Positions 41,866-52,789 of a stretch of 64,000 nt of DNA are shown here, one piece after another. The DNA is taken from positions 62,001-126,000 of the forward strand of contig NZ_CAJYTI010000011.1 of assembly GCF_913777625.1 (NCBI RefSeq), written 5' to 3'. Within the stretch, counting starts at the first letter, position 1. Every line of letters begins with the position of its first letter. Source of the DNA: an uncultured Sphingomonas sp. Lineage in GTDB: Bacteria; Pseudomonadota; Alphaproteobacteria; Sphingomonadales; Sphingomonadaceae. The notes under the pieces are model-generated. The model searched no databases. It was given only the letters and a program-made list of their open reading frames with translations, and was not told where the DNA came from. The position numbers and the translations under genes are program-made.

Positions 41866-42512
41866 ATGACCGAGCCGTTGATCCTTGCCGTGCCGAAAGG
41901 CCGGATTCTCGAAGAGGCGCTGCCCTTGCTGGCGGCGGTCGGCATCGTGCCCGAAGCGGCCTTTTCCGATAAGAACTCGCGCGCGCTGCGCTTCGCGACC
42001 AACAACCCCGCGATCGACCTGATCCGGGTGCGCGCGTTCGACGTGGCGACCTTCGTCGCGCACGGCGCCGCGCATCTGGGCATCGTCGGCTCCGACGTAT
42101 TGGCCGAGTTCGATTATTCGGAGCTGTACGCGCCCGTAGACCTGGGCATCGGCCACTGCCGCATCTCGGTCGCAGAACCCGTGGCGCTCGCCGAACAGGA
42201 CGATCCGCGCGGCTGGAGCCATGTCCGCGTCGCGACCAAATATCCGCACATCACCCGCGCCCATTTCGAAGCCCGCGGGGTGCAGGCCGAGTGCGTCAAG
42301 CTCAACGGCGCGATGGAGCTGGCCCCGGTGCTGGGCCTTGCGCCGCGCATCGTCGACCTCGTTTCTTCGGGTCGCACGCTCCAGGAGAACGGCCTTGTCG
42401 AAGTGGAGGTCATCGCGCAGGTGACCAGCCGCCTGATCGTCAACCGCGCCGCGTTCAAGACGCGCGCCAGCGAAGTCGTGCCGCTGGTAGACGGCTTCCG
42501 AAAGGCCGTGGC

Positions 42513-42516
<4 letters not shown>
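41866..42516 (+). CDS. hisG: ATP phosphoribosyltransferase
   Basis: [73 protein letters not shown]. Confidence 0.97.
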
Positions 42517-43799
<1,283 letters not shown>

Positions 43800-43811
43800 T
43801 AGAAGTAGAAC

Positions 43812-44273
43812 ATGGCCAGTCCGCAAGCTAAGTCCCGTTCCAAGGCGCGCGCCGCCGCCCGCCTCGCCGCCGTCCAGGCGCTCTACCAGCGCGAGATGGA
43901 GGGCACCTCGATCCCCGCGCTGCTGCACGAGTTCCACCAGCACCGCCTCGGCGCGATCATCGAGGACGTCGAATATGCCGACGCCGACATCGCGTTCTTC
44001 GACGATGTCGTCAGCGGCACCGACGCCCGCCGTGAGGAGATCGACGGCATCGTCGCCGCCAAGCTGAGCACCGGCTGGACGCTGGAGCGGCTCGACAAGC
44101 CGATGCGCCAGATCCTGCGTGCCGGCACCTACGAGCTGCTCGCCCGCAAGGACGTGCCGACCGCCGCGGTGATCAGCGAATATCTCGACGTGACCGACGC
44201 CTTTTACGATCGTCGCGAAAAGGGGTTCGTCAACGGCATCCTCGACGCGATCGCCAAGGAAGCCCGCGCCTGA
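43812..44273 (+). CDS. nusB: Transcription antitermination factor NusB
   Basis: ARLAAVQALYQREMEGTS; LDKPMRQILRAGTYELLARKDVPTAAVISEYLDVTDAFYD. Confidence 0.95.
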   Translation: MASPQAKSRSKARAAARLAAVQALYQREMEGTSIPALLHEFHQHRLGAIIEDVEYADADIAFFDDVVSGTDARREEIDGIVAAKLSTGWTLERLDKPMRQILRAGTYELLARKDVPTAAVISEYLDVTDAFYDRREKGFVNGILDAIAKEARA

Positions 44274-44301
44274 TGCGCGCCCCTGCCCCCGGACGGGCGG
44301 G

Positions 44302-45204
44302 ATGAACGAAGCCGCATTCCTCGCCGGCCTGCGCCGCCTGCCGCTCCATCCCGGAGCGCGCGGGCTGCACGACGATGCGGCCATGCTCGGCGATCTCGTC
44401 CTCACCCATGACGTGCTGGTGGAGGGTGTCCATTATCTGCCGGACGATCCGGCGGAGGATGTCGCCTGGAAACTACTCGCAGTGAACCTGTCCGATCTCG
44501 CCGCCAAGGGCGCGGTGCCGGAAGGGGTGCTGCTCGGCTATCCGCTGGCCGGCGACGACGCCTGGGACGCGGCGTTCCTCGCCGGGCTGGACGCTGCGCT
44601 GGCGGCCTTTGCCTGCCCGCTGATCGGCGGGGACACGGTACAGGCGGCGGCAGGTGCCCCGCGCACCCTGTCCCTCACCGCGATTGGGCGCTCCTCTCAC
44701 GCCCCCGCCCGCAGCGGCGCGCAGGCCGGCGACCTGCTCTACGTGACCGGCACGATCGGCGATGGCGGTGCAGGGCTTGCGGTGGCGCAGTCCGGCGACG
44801 GTCCCGCAACGCTGCTCGCCCGCTATCGCCGCCCGACCCCGCGGCTCGCCGAGGGGCAGGCGCTCGCCCCCGGCGTGCATGCGATGATGGACGTATCCGA
44901 CGGGCTGCTGATCGACGCCGCGCGGATGGCGGCGGCGAGCGGGCTCGCGGTGACGATCGATCTCGCCGCCGTACCGCTTTCGGCCGATTTCCAGGCGGTG
45001 CTCGGGCGGGATCGCGCGGCGCGTCTCGCGGCCGCGACCGCCGGCGACGATTACGAACTGCTCTTCGCCGCGCCCCCGGGACTGCTGCTGCCGCTCGATG
45101 CGACCTGCATCGGCGGGTTCGGCGAGGGCGAGGGCCTGATGCTCCACGATGCCGGCACGCCGCTCCCGCTGCCGGGCCGACTCGGCTTCGAGCACGGCGC
45201 CTAG
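44302..45204 (+). CDS. thiL: Thiamine-phosphate kinase
   Basis: [66 protein letters not shown]. Confidence 0.96.
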   Translation: MNEAAFLAGLRRLPLHPGARGLHDDAAMLGDLVLTHDVLVEGVHYLPDDPAEDVAWKLLAVNLSDLAAKGAVPEGVLLGYPLAGDDAWDAAFLAGLDAALAAFACPLIGGDTVQAAAGAPRTLSLTAIGRSSHAPARSGAQAGDLLYVTGTIGDGGAGLAVAQSGDGPATLLARYRRPTPRLAEGQALAPGVHAMMDVSDGLLIDAARMAAASGLAVTIDLAAVPLSADFQAVLGRDRAARLAAATAGDDYELLFAAPPGLLLPLDATCIGGFGEGEGLMLHDAGTPLPLPGRLGFEHGA

Positions 45205-46223
45205 TCGAACAGCCCGTCCTGCGATCCTGCGGGCGGGTTGAGCCCGAGATGCTTCCACCCCGGCCCGTTCAGGCACCGCCCCCGCGCCGTGCGGGCGATC
45301 AGGCCGAGCTGGATCAGATAGGGCTCGATCACTTCCTCCACCGTGTCGCGCGGCTCGCTGAGGCCGGCGGCGAGCGTCTCCACCCCCACCGGGCCGCCAC
45401 GATAGACGTCGGCGATCATCATCAGATAGCGGCGGTCCATCGCATCGAGCCCGAGCCCGTCCACCTCCAGCCGATTGAGCGCCGCGTCGGCCACCTTGGC
45501 GTGCACCACCGCCTCGCCGAACACATTGGCGAAGTCGCGCACCCGACGCAGCAGCCGCCCGGCGATGCGCGGGGTGCCGCGCGACCGCCGCGCGACTTCG
45601 CGCGCGCCGTCGGAGGAAATGGCGAGGCCCAGCAGCCCGGCGGCGCGGGTCACCACCCGCTCCAGCTCGTCGACCGTGTAGAATTGCAGCCGCACCGGGA
45701 TCCCGAACCGATCGCGCAAGGGGGTGGTCAGCAGCCCCTGCCGCGTCGTCGCGCCGACCAGCGTGAAGCGCGGCAGCTCGATCCGCACGCTCCGCGCCGA
45801 AGGCCCCTCGCCGATCATCAGGTCGAGCGCGCGGTCCTCCATCGCCGGATAGAGGACCTCTTCCACCGCGGGATTGAGCCGGTGGATCTCGTCGATGAAC
45901 AGCACGTCGCCGTCCTCGAGATTGGTGAGCAAAGCGGCGAGATCGCCCGACTTGACGATCACCGGGCCCGAGGTGGAGCGGAACCCCACCCCCATCTCGC
46001 GCGCGATGATCTGGGCGAGCGTGGTCTTGCCGAGGCCGGGGGGCCCGAAGAACAGCACATGGTCCAGCGCATCGCCGCGCGCCTTGGCGGCATCGATGAA
46101 CACGCGGAGATTCTCGCGCGCCGCCTGCTGCCCGACGAACTCGTCGAGCGATTTCGGGCGCAACGCGGCATCGACGTCTTCGGCGCGGCGGCCGGCGGTG
46201 AGGAGGCGATCGGGTTCGGTCAT
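45201..46223 (-). CDS. ruvB: Holliday junction DNA helicase RuvB
   Basis: [53 protein letters not shown]. Confidence 0.98.
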   Translation of the reverse strand: MTEPDRLLTAGRRAEDVDAALRPKSLDEFVGQQAARENLRVFIDAAKARGDALDHVLFFGPPGLGKTTLAQIIAREMGVGFRSTSGPVIVKSGDLAALLTNLEDGDVLFIDEIHRLNPAVEEVLYPAMEDRALDLMIGEGPSARSVRIELPRFTLVGATTRQGLLTTPLRDRFGIPVRLQFYTVDELERVVTRAAGLLGLAISSDGAREVARRSRGTPRIAGRLLRRVRDFANVFGEAVVHAKVADAALNRLEVDGLGLDAMDRRYLMMIADVYRGGPVGVETLAAGLSEPRDTVEEVIEPYLIQLGLIARTARGRCLNGPGWKHLGLNPPAGSQDGLFD

Positions 46224-46312
46224 CAGGCTGGGATCATTCTGTAGCCGCCGGCGGTGCACCGGTCGACGGGAAGGGCTGGCAAAGCTGCGGGCAAGCGCGC
46301 ATCTGGGCAGGC

Positions 46313-47206
46313 ATGGTCGATCTGTATCTCGCCACCGCCGTTTCCGACGCGCTCCGCGCCGACCTGGCCGCCCGCTTCACGCTGCACGAGGGCGAGCCGC
46401 CCGCCACGACTCGCGCCATCGTCGGCGGCGGGCAGATGCGGCTCGACGCGGCGATGCTCGATCGGCTGCCCGCGCTGGAGATCGTGGCAATCAACGGCGT
46501 GGGCTATGACGGGCTCGACCTCGACGCGTTGCGCGTGCGCGGCGTGCGGGTGACGACGACGCCGGGCGTGCTGACCGAAGACGTCGCCGATCTCGCCATC
46601 GCGCTGCTGCTGGCGGTGTTCCGCCGGATCGCGGCCAATGACGCAGCGGCGCGCGGCGGCGGCTGGAAGGTGCCGCTGGGCAGGCGCGCGAGCGGGCGCC
46701 GGATCGGCATTTTCGGGCTGGGCAAGATCGGCACCGCGATCGCCGAACGCGCCGCGCCGTTCGCGGGCGAACTGCTCTACACGGCGCGCGGCGAAAAGCC
46801 GGTCGCGTGGCGCTATCTGCCCGACATCGCCGCACTGGCCGAAGCGAGCGACGTGCTGATCCTCGCCGCGCCCGGCGGTGCGGCAACCGACAAGATCGTC
46901 GATGCGACGGTGCTTGGGCGGCTCGGGCCGGAGGGGGTGCTGATCAACGTCGCGCGCGGCAGCCTGGTGGACGAAGCCGCGGCGATCGCGGCGCTGCAAA
47001 ACGGCACGATCGCGGGCGCCGGGCTCGACGTCTTCGCCGAGGAGCCGCATGTGCCCGAGGCGCTGCGCGCGCTGGAGCAGGTGGTGCTCGCGCCCCACCA
47101 GGGCAGCGCCACGGTCGAGACGCGCGCCGCGATGGCAGCGCTGGTGCTGGCCAATCTCGACGCGCATTTCGCCGGCCAGCCCCTGCCGACGGCGTTGCGC
47201 TTCTAG
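46313..47206 (+). CDS. D-isomer specific 2-hydroxyacid dehydrogenase
   Basis: 297 aa; [59 protein letters not shown]. Confidence 0.94.
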   Translation: MVDLYLATAVSDALRADLAARFTLHEGEPPATTRAIVGGGQMRLDAAMLDRLPALEIVAINGVGYDGLDLDALRVRGVRVTTTPGVLTEDVADLAIALLLAVFRRIAANDAAARGGGWKVPLGRRASGRRIGIFGLGKIGTAIAERAAPFAGELLYTARGEKPVAWRYLPDIAALAEASDVLILAAPGGAATDKIVDATVLGRLGPEGVLINVARGSLVDEAAAIAALQNGTIAGAGLDVFAEEPHVPEALRALEQVVLAPHQGSATVETRAAMAALVLANLDAHFAGQPLPTALRF

Positions 47207-47347
47207 ATCCTCCCCGGAACGGGGAGGGGGACCAAGACGCGTCAGCGGCTTGGTGGAGCGGGGCCTCCCCGCGCGAGCCCCTTGCGGCGGTCCCCCTCCA
47301 CCACGCGGCTGCGCCGCGCGGTCCCCCTCCCCGTTCCGGGGAGGATC
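47206..47347 (+). repeat. 142-nt inverted-repeat element, copy A
   Basis: GATCCTCCCCGGAACGGGGAGGGGGACC ... CCACCACGCGGCTGCGCCGCGCGGTCCCCCTCCCCGTTCCGGGGAGGATC. Confidence 0.9.
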
Positions 47348-47364
47348 GAAGAAACCCTGCCCCG

Positions 47365-47922
47365 TCATCCCAGCAAGGTGCTCAGCACCTCGGGATGGAA
47401 GCTCCATCCTGCGAACCCGCACAGTCCCAGGAACAGCCCGAAGCCACCGAACACCCAGGCGACGATCAGCAGCCAGCTGCTCTCCGCCAGCGCCGATACC
47501 GCGGCGATCGAGATGGCGGTGGCGATCGCCGCGTCGCTGGCGTCGAACTGGTCGTCATGGATGTTGAGCGCGTCATATTGCGCTTCCTGGGCCTTGGCCT
47601 GCTCGGCGAGCTTGGGGGCCTCGGCCTTGTACTTGGCGATGTCTGCGTCCAGCCCCTTCAGGATCGGCGCGACCTTGGCCGCATCGGGCGACACCGCCGC
47701 GATCTGGGCGCGGCTGGTCTCGGCGAGATGCTGCTTGGTCTTGGTCGCCTGATATTCGTTCCACAGATCGACCGAGCTCGACTGCGCCTGCTCCATCGCC
47801 TGGACGATGTTGCCGTCCTTGATGTTGCACAGGCCCGTGGCGACCGAGAGCACCACGACGGTGATCGCGACACGGCGGTTGAGGCGCTTGTCCTTGGCTT
47901 CGGCGGAGACTTCGATTTCCAT
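47365..47922 (-). CDS. DUF4337-like membrane protein
   Basis: 185 aa; MEIEVSAEAKDKRLNRRVAITVVVLSVATGLCNIKDGNIVQAMEQAQSSSVDLWNEYQATKTKQHLAE; C-terminal TM helices. Confidence 0.82.
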   Translation of the reverse strand: MEIEVSAEAKDKRLNRRVAITVVVLSVATGLCNIKDGNIVQAMEQAQSSSVDLWNEYQATKTKQHLAETSRAQIAAVSPDAAKVAPILKGLDADIAKYKAEAPKLAEQAKAQEAQYDALNIHDDQFDASDAAIATAISIAAVSALAESSWLLIVAWVFGGFGLFLGLCGFAGWSFHPEVLSTLLG

Positions 47923-47943
47923 GGCTATTCGACTTCCGATCCA

Positions 47944-48085
47944 GATCCTCCCCGGAACGGGGAGGGGGACCAAGGCGCGCAAGCGTCTTGGTGGAGGGGG
48001 CTATCCACGGGCGAGTCCGGTGAGGCAATCCCCCTCCACCACGCGGCTGCGCCGCGCGGTCCCCCTCCCCGTCCCGGGGAAGATC
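47944..48085 (+). repeat. 142-nt inverted-repeat element, copy B (direct orientation to copy A)
   Basis: GATCCTCCCCGGAACGGGGAGGGGGACCAAGGCGCG ... CCACCACGCGGCTGCGCCGCGCGGTCCCCCTCCCCGTCCCGGGGAAGATC. Confidence 0.9.
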
Positions 48086-48097
48086 GAAAGAAGCACC

Positions 48098-48694
48098 TCA
48101 CTTCGCCGCCTTGCGCAGCGCGAGGCGGACCAGCGCGTCCAGCGTCGCCGCCGGCCCGAGCTCGTCGCTGGCGGCGTTGACCGCCGCGCTCGCCTCGGCC
48201 GGCCGGAAGCCGAGGTTGAGCATCGCCGACACCGCATCCGCCGCCGCCCCGCCGCTCGGCGCGGCGGTTGCGCCGACCCCGCCCAGCACCAGCCCGCCGG
48301 CCTTGTCCTTGAGTTCGTTGACGATGCGCTGGGCGAGCTTCGGCCCCACGCCGTTCGCCCGCGCGATCGTCGCCGCATCGGCGCGGGCGACCGCGGTGCG
48401 CAGTTCCTCGGGCGCGAGGATCGAGAGGATCGCCAGCGCGACCTTCGCCCCCACGCCCTGCACGCTGGTCAGCAGCTTGAACCAGTCGCGCTCGTCGGCC
48501 GAGGCGAAGCCCATCAGCCGGATCGAATCCTCGCTGACCAGCATCTCGGTATGGATGGTGACCTGCTCGCCCACCGCGCCGAGCTTGTCGAGCGTCTTGG
48601 CCGAGGCCCCGACGAGGTAGCCGACGCCGTTCACGTCGATCACCGCATGGTCGGCACCGCTGAAGGCCAATGCGCCACGGAGATGCGCGATCAT
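48098..48694 (-). CDS. ruvA: Holliday junction DNA helicase RuvA
   Basis: [71 protein letters not shown]. Confidence 0.97.
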   Translation of the reverse strand: MIAHLRGALAFSGADHAVIDVNGVGYLVGASAKTLDKLGAVGEQVTIHTEMLVSEDSIRLMGFASADERDWFKLLTSVQGVGAKVALAILSILAPEELRTAVARADAATIARANGVGPKLAQRIVNELKDKAGGLVLGGVGATAAPSGGAAADAVSAMLNLGFRPAEASAAVNAASDELGPAATLDALVRLALRKAAK

Positions 48695-48857
48695 CGGCGG
48701 GGCTCCCGAACGACAGGAGCAGGCGACAGCGGAGGAGCAGGCAGCAGCATAGCCGGTACATAAGCGGAACAGCAAAAGGGAGGAAGCGATTTTCGGCGCA
48801 GCCGTCTGGCAATCCCGCCATCGCTCCCCAACTCCCCGCAAACGAGGGGGCTTCGCG

Positions 48858-49301
48858 ATGATTCAAGCCACGCTGCTGCTGTTCTGGTTCGCGCTGCTGG
48901 TGGCGGAGGGCACGCCGATCGGCCGCGCCCTCCGGCGGTTGCTGGTCGAGGCCCCCGCCCACTGGTGCAACCGATGGTCGCGCGGCGACGTGTTGCTGAT
49001 CCTCACGCTGCTTGCCGGCGCCGCGCTGATCCTCTGGTTGATGGAGGCCGAGGGACGGCTGTTCCTGGGGATGCTGGGACCGGACATCGTTGCAGGCGCC
49101 AGCATGCTCGAACTCGGCACGCTGCTGGATGTGGCGGTAACCGCACTTACCGTGTTCGCCACCCTGCGCGTGAAAGGCCTGCAGCAGTGGGCGACGGCGC
49201 GCTTCGCACGGTGCATGCGGCGCGCACGGCGGATCCGGCGGCCCGCGCGTAAGCCCACGAACGACGACGGCGACGGACCGGCCTTTGCCCTCGCCGCGTG
49301 A
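48858..49301 (+). CDS. Hypothetical membrane protein
   Basis: 147 aa with about three hydrophobic segments and a basic C-terminus. Confidence 0.5.
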   Translation: MIQATLLLFWFALLVAEGTPIGRALRRLLVEAPAHWCNRWSRGDVLLILTLLAGAALILWLMEAEGRLFLGMLGPDIVAGASMLELGTLLDVAVTALTVFATLRVKGLQQWATARFARCMRRARRIRRPARKPTNDDGDGPAFALAA

Positions 49302-49304
49302 GGC

Positions 49305-49547
49305 TCAGGACCGCCAGCGCCAGTCGCCGTCGGTCTTGATTCGCGTGATCCAGACAAGCGCGAGCGCGACCGGCGTCAGCAACAGCAGGAAGAGCGGATG
49401 GTCCGGTAGCGCGAAGCGGGTGATCCCGCCGACCAGCACGATGAAGCCGGCGACGATCAGCCAGCCCTGCCACGTCACCGGCGTCGCGCCATAGCCGAAC
49501 GCCTTGGGCTTGAACCAATAGCCCGGCCGTACGCCATCTTCGGTCAT
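49305..49547 (-). CDS. Small hypothetical membrane protein
   Basis: 80 aa; two TM segments; ATGA overlap with the upstream RHH gene. Confidence 0.65.
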   Translation of the reverse strand: MTEDGVRPGYWFKPKAFGYGATPVTWQGWLIVAGFIVLVGGITRFALPDHPLFLLLLTPVALALVWITRIKTDGDWRWRS

Positions 49548-49765
49548 TCCGTGTCTCCTTGCGAATCCTTGGGCGGGCGTCCGCGCCTGGGCCGCACTGG
49601 ATCGGCCAGCTTCACCCCGCGCCGGGCCAGCGCCTCGCGCAGCAGACATTCCACCTGCGCGTTGACGCTGCGCAGATCGGTCGCGGCACTCCGCTCGATC
49701 GCGGCATGGAGCGCCGGATCGAGGCGGAGCGGGAAAGCCTTTTTCTGCGGGGGACCGCTCACCAC
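49544..49765 (-). CDS. Arc-like ribbon-helix-helix DNA-binding protein
   Basis: 73 aa; KKAFPLRLDPALHAAIERSAATDLRSVNAQVECLLREALARRGV. Confidence 0.8.
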   Translation of the reverse strand: MVSGPPQKKAFPLRLDPALHAAIERSAATDLRSVNAQVECLLREALARRGVKLADPVRPRRGRPPKDSQGDTE

Positions 49766-49771
49766 CCTGCC

Positions 49772-50677
49772 TTACTGATAGAGCGAGCCAGCATTCACCA
49801 CCGGCTGGGTGTCGCGCTCGCCGCACAGCACCACCATCAGGTTGGACACCATGGCGGCGCGACGCTCGTCGTCGAGCTCGACAACGTTCTTGGCCGATAG
49901 CTGATCGAGCGCCAGCTCGACCATCCCCACCGCGCCTTCGACCAGCGTCTTGCGCGCGGCGACCACCGCCTGCGCCTGCTGGCGGCGCAGCATCGCGCCG
50001 GCAATTTCCTGTGCGTAGGCGAGATGGGTGAAGCCGCACTCGTCGACGGTGATGCCCGCTACCTGCAGCCGGGCGATCAGCTCGGCGCGAAGCTCGCCGC
50101 CCACCTGGTCGTGATTGCCGCGCAGGGTGACCTCCTGATGCTCGAAATCGTCATAGGGATAGCGCGAGCCGATGGTGCGCACCGCCGCCTCGATCTGGAC
50201 GTTGACGAAGGCCTTGTAGTCGTCGACGTCGAACAGCGCCTGGGCGGTGTCGGTCACCCGCCACACCACCTGCGCCGCCATCTCGATCGGGTTGCCGCGC
50301 AGGTCGTTCACCTTGATCTTGTCCGAGATCATGTTGTTGGCGCGCACCGAGACCTTGGTCTTGATCAGCCACGGCCAGGACCAGCGGAGCCCCGTGGTGC
50401 GATCGGTGCCGCGATAATCGCCGAACAGCAGGATCGCCGCCGCCTGGTTGGGCTGGAGCAGGTAAAAGCCGGCGACGACGAACAGCAGCACCAGTGCGGC
50501 GACGACGATCCAGCTCACCACCACCCAGTCGGGCAACCGGTCGATCTGGGTGAAGGCCAGCCCGCCCGCGACCAGCGCCGCCACCGCGACCAGCAGCATC
50601 CCATAGCCGCTGGTGGTGTGCGCCACCGTCTCGCTGCTCTGCCGCAACGCGGGCGCGGCGCTCCGTGTGTCCGTCAT
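49772..50677 (-). CDS. SPFH/Band 7 domain protein
   Basis: 302 aa; two TM segments then LLQPNQAAAILLFGDYRGTDRTTGLRWSWPWLIKTKVSVRANNMISDKIKVNDLRGNPIEMAAQVVWRVTDTAQALFDVDDY. Confidence 0.9.
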   Translation of the reverse strand: MTDTRSAAPALRQSSETVAHTTSGYGMLLVAVAALVAGGLAFTQIDRLPDWVVVSWIVVAALVLLFVVAGFYLLQPNQAAAILLFGDYRGTDRTTGLRWSWPWLIKTKVSVRANNMISDKIKVNDLRGNPIEMAAQVVWRVTDTAQALFDVDDYKAFVNVQIEAAVRTIGSRYPYDDFEHQEVTLRGNHDQVGGELRAELIARLQVAGITVDECGFTHLAYAQEIAGAMLRRQQAQAVVAARKTLVEGAVGMVELALDQLSAKNVVELDDERRAAMVSNLMVVLCGERDTQPVVNAGSLYQ

Positions 50678-50693
50678 CGTTCCCTCCTGAATT

Positions 50694-50714
50694 ATGATAT
50701 CATATTTATATCGA
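50694..50714 (-). promoter_or_regulatory. Candidate operator/promoter of the SPFH-RHH operon
   Basis: Perfect 12-bp palindrome TATGATATCATA (50694-50705) within AT-rich TATGATATCATATTTATATCG, just upstream of the RBS. Confidence 0.5.
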
Positions 50715-50744
50715 ATCAGGACGGATGCCAAGTGGAATCGGCGG

Positions 50745-50782
50745 AAAAGAAAACAGCCGCCGGAGCACCTGCCCCGGCGGCC
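50745..50782 (-). terminator. Intrinsic terminator downstream of pal
   Basis: Minus strand GCCGCCGG-N10-CCGGCGGC then TGTTTTCTTTTCC. Confidence 0.75.
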
Positions 50783-50807
50783 GAAACATCGGCAATGCGT
50801 CCGTGCC

Positions 50808-51323
50808 TCAGTTGAGGACGATGGTCACCGCGCGGCGGTTCTGCGCCCAGCTGGCTTCGTCCGAACCCAGCGCGATCGGGCGCTCCTTGCCGTAGCTGAT
50901 CGTGGTGATGCGATCGGCCGAGACGCCCTGCGCCGCGAGATAGTTCTTCGCGGCATTGGCGCGGCGGTCGCCCAGCGCGAGATTGTATTCGCGGGTACCG
51001 CGCTCGTCGCAATGCCCTTCGAGGGTGATGCGAACGTTCGGGTGCGCGACCAGCCACTTGGCCTGGCTGTTGAGGATCGTGCGCGATTCCGCATCGACGT
51101 CGAACTGGTCGAGCGCGAAGTGGATCGTGTCGCTCGTCACCTCACGGCGGAACTGCTCGGAGAGCGGCGTCGCCTGCGTCGTCTCGCCATTGCCATAGGG
51201 CTGGCTCGGCGGCGTCGGGGTTTCGGTCGGGGCGGGCGGCAGCACCGCCGGCGGCTTCTTCGAGCAGGCGGCGGTGGCGACGAGCGCTACGCCGAGCATC
51301 AGGCTGGGGACGAGCTTGGTCAT
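50808..51323 (-). CDS. pal: Peptidoglycan-associated lipoprotein
   Basis: Lipobox VATAACS; OmpA-like LEGHCDERGTREYNLALGDRRANAAKNYLAAQGV. Confidence 0.97.
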   Translation of the reverse strand: MTKLVPSLMLGVALVATAACSKKPPAVLPPAPTETPTPPSQPYGNGETTQATPLSEQFRREVTSDTIHFALDQFDVDAESRTILNSQAKWLVAHPNVRITLEGHCDERGTREYNLALGDRRANAAKNYLAAQGVSADRITTISYGKERPIALGSDEASWAQNRRAVTIVLN

Positions 51324-51390
51324 GTTATCCTCCTTGTCACTGGTGGCTGCGCATGCCGCGCAATCGTTACGCTATAGTTTCTACTCGGTG

Positions 51391-52779
51391 TCAGGGACGC
51401 ACGGCACCCCAATTTGGATCCGAGCCATCGAGCGGCGTCGGCACTTTCCGTGTCGCGCGGCCGGTGAGGTCCACCGTCCACAGGTCGGGACGGCCCGAAC
51501 CCTGGGCCGAGCGGAAGAACACGATCACGCGGCCATTGGGCGCCCAGCTCGGGCCTTCGTCGCCCCAGCTGTTGGTGAGCAGCTGCTCGCCGCCGCCCGA
51601 GGGGTTCATCACGCCGATGCGGAACGCGCCGCCGCCCATGCGGGTGAAGGCGATCTGGTCGCCGCGCGGGCTCCAGGCCGGCGCCGCATAGCGCCCGCCG
51701 CCGAAGCTGATGCGGTGCTGATTGGAGCCGTCCGCATTCATCACATAGAGCTGCTGGGTGCCGCCGCGATCGCTTTCGAACACGATCTTCGAGCCGTCGG
51801 GCGAGTAGCTGCCGCCGGTATCGATGCCCGGCGAGTTGGTCAGCCGCTCCGGCGTGCCGCCGCTGGCGGGCACGCGGTAGATGTCGGTATTGCCGCCCAC
51901 CGCCATCGAGAACAGCACATAGCGCGCATCCGGCGACCAGTGTGGCGCGAAGTTGAGCGCGAGGTTGGAGACCAGCGTGCGGTCCTGGCGCGTGCTCAGA
52001 TTGTAGATATGGATCGACGGGCGATCCTTTTCGAAGCTCATGTAGAGGATCGCGTCGAGCTTCGGGCTCAGCCGCGGGGTCAGCACGATCGACTGGCCGT
52101 TGGTGAGGAAGCGGTGGTTGGCGCCGTCCTGGTCCATGATCGCCAGCTGCTTGCGGCGGCGGTTCTTGGGGCCGGTCTCGGCGATATAGACGACCTGCGT
52201 GTCGAAATAGGGGCCCTCGCCGGTGAGGCGCGAATAGATCGCGTCGGCGCATTTGTGGCCGGCACGGCGCCAGTCGGCGGGCGCGACGACGAAGCCCTGG
52301 CGGATCAGCTCCACCTTCGACAGCACGTCGTAGAGATAGCAGCCGACGGTGAGCGAGCCGTCGCCATTGGCGCGGACATAGCCCTGCACCAACGACTGCG
52401 CGCCGGTGCCGCCCCAATAATCATAGGCAGGCGCGGTCACTTCCGGGAAGGCGACGGTGCGCAGCTGCGCCGGCGGCACGGGGGTGAACAGGCCCGAGCC
52501 GCGCAAATCGTTGGTGATCACGTCGGCCAGCTTCTGGCCGAGCACGTCGGTGGAGCCGGCGGGCGTGTCGACCACGGCGGAGGTCGGCATCGCGGGGATG
52601 GCGATCGGCATCGGCGCGGAAATGCCGCCGACGATGTCGATCACCGGCTGGTCCTGGCCCTGCCCCTGGGCCTGCGCAGCCGCCTGCGGGCTGTTCGCGA
52701 TCGGCGGCGGCGGGGTGGTCTGGGCATGCGCCGCACCTGCCAGGCAGAGCGTCGCGAAGGCTATGGTTTGGAGTTTCAT
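51391..52779 (-). CDS. tolB: Tol-Pal system protein TolB
   Basis: WD40-like repeats: SPKLDAILYMSFE, SPDARYVLFSMAVGGNTDIYRVPASGG, SPDGSKIVFESDRGGTQQLYVMNADGS. Confidence 0.96.
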   Translation of the reverse strand: MKLQTIAFATLCLAGAAHAQTTPPPPIANSPQAAAQAQGQGQDQPVIDIVGGISAPMPIAIPAMPTSAVVDTPAGSTDVLGQKLADVITNDLRGSGLFTPVPPAQLRTVAFPEVTAPAYDYWGGTGAQSLVQGYVRANGDGSLTVGCYLYDVLSKVELIRQGFVVAPADWRRAGHKCADAIYSRLTGEGPYFDTQVVYIAETGPKNRRRKQLAIMDQDGANHRFLTNGQSIVLTPRLSPKLDAILYMSFEKDRPSIHIYNLSTRQDRTLVSNLALNFAPHWSPDARYVLFSMAVGGNTDIYRVPASGGTPERLTNSPGIDTGGSYSPDGSKIVFESDRGGTQQLYVMNADGSNQHRISFGGGRYAAPAWSPRGDQIAFTRMGGGAFRIGVMNPSGGGEQLLTNSWGDEGPSWAPNGRVIVFFRSAQGSGRPDLWTVDLTGRATRKVPTPLDGSDPNWGAVRP

Positions 52780-52789
52780 CGCTTCATCC

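Noticed and set aside
49544-49765. RHH protein as antitoxin of a toxin-antitoxin pair
   Set aside because: Neighbour proteins (SPFH and a two-TM protein) do not resemble known toxins; operon regulator is a simpler reading.
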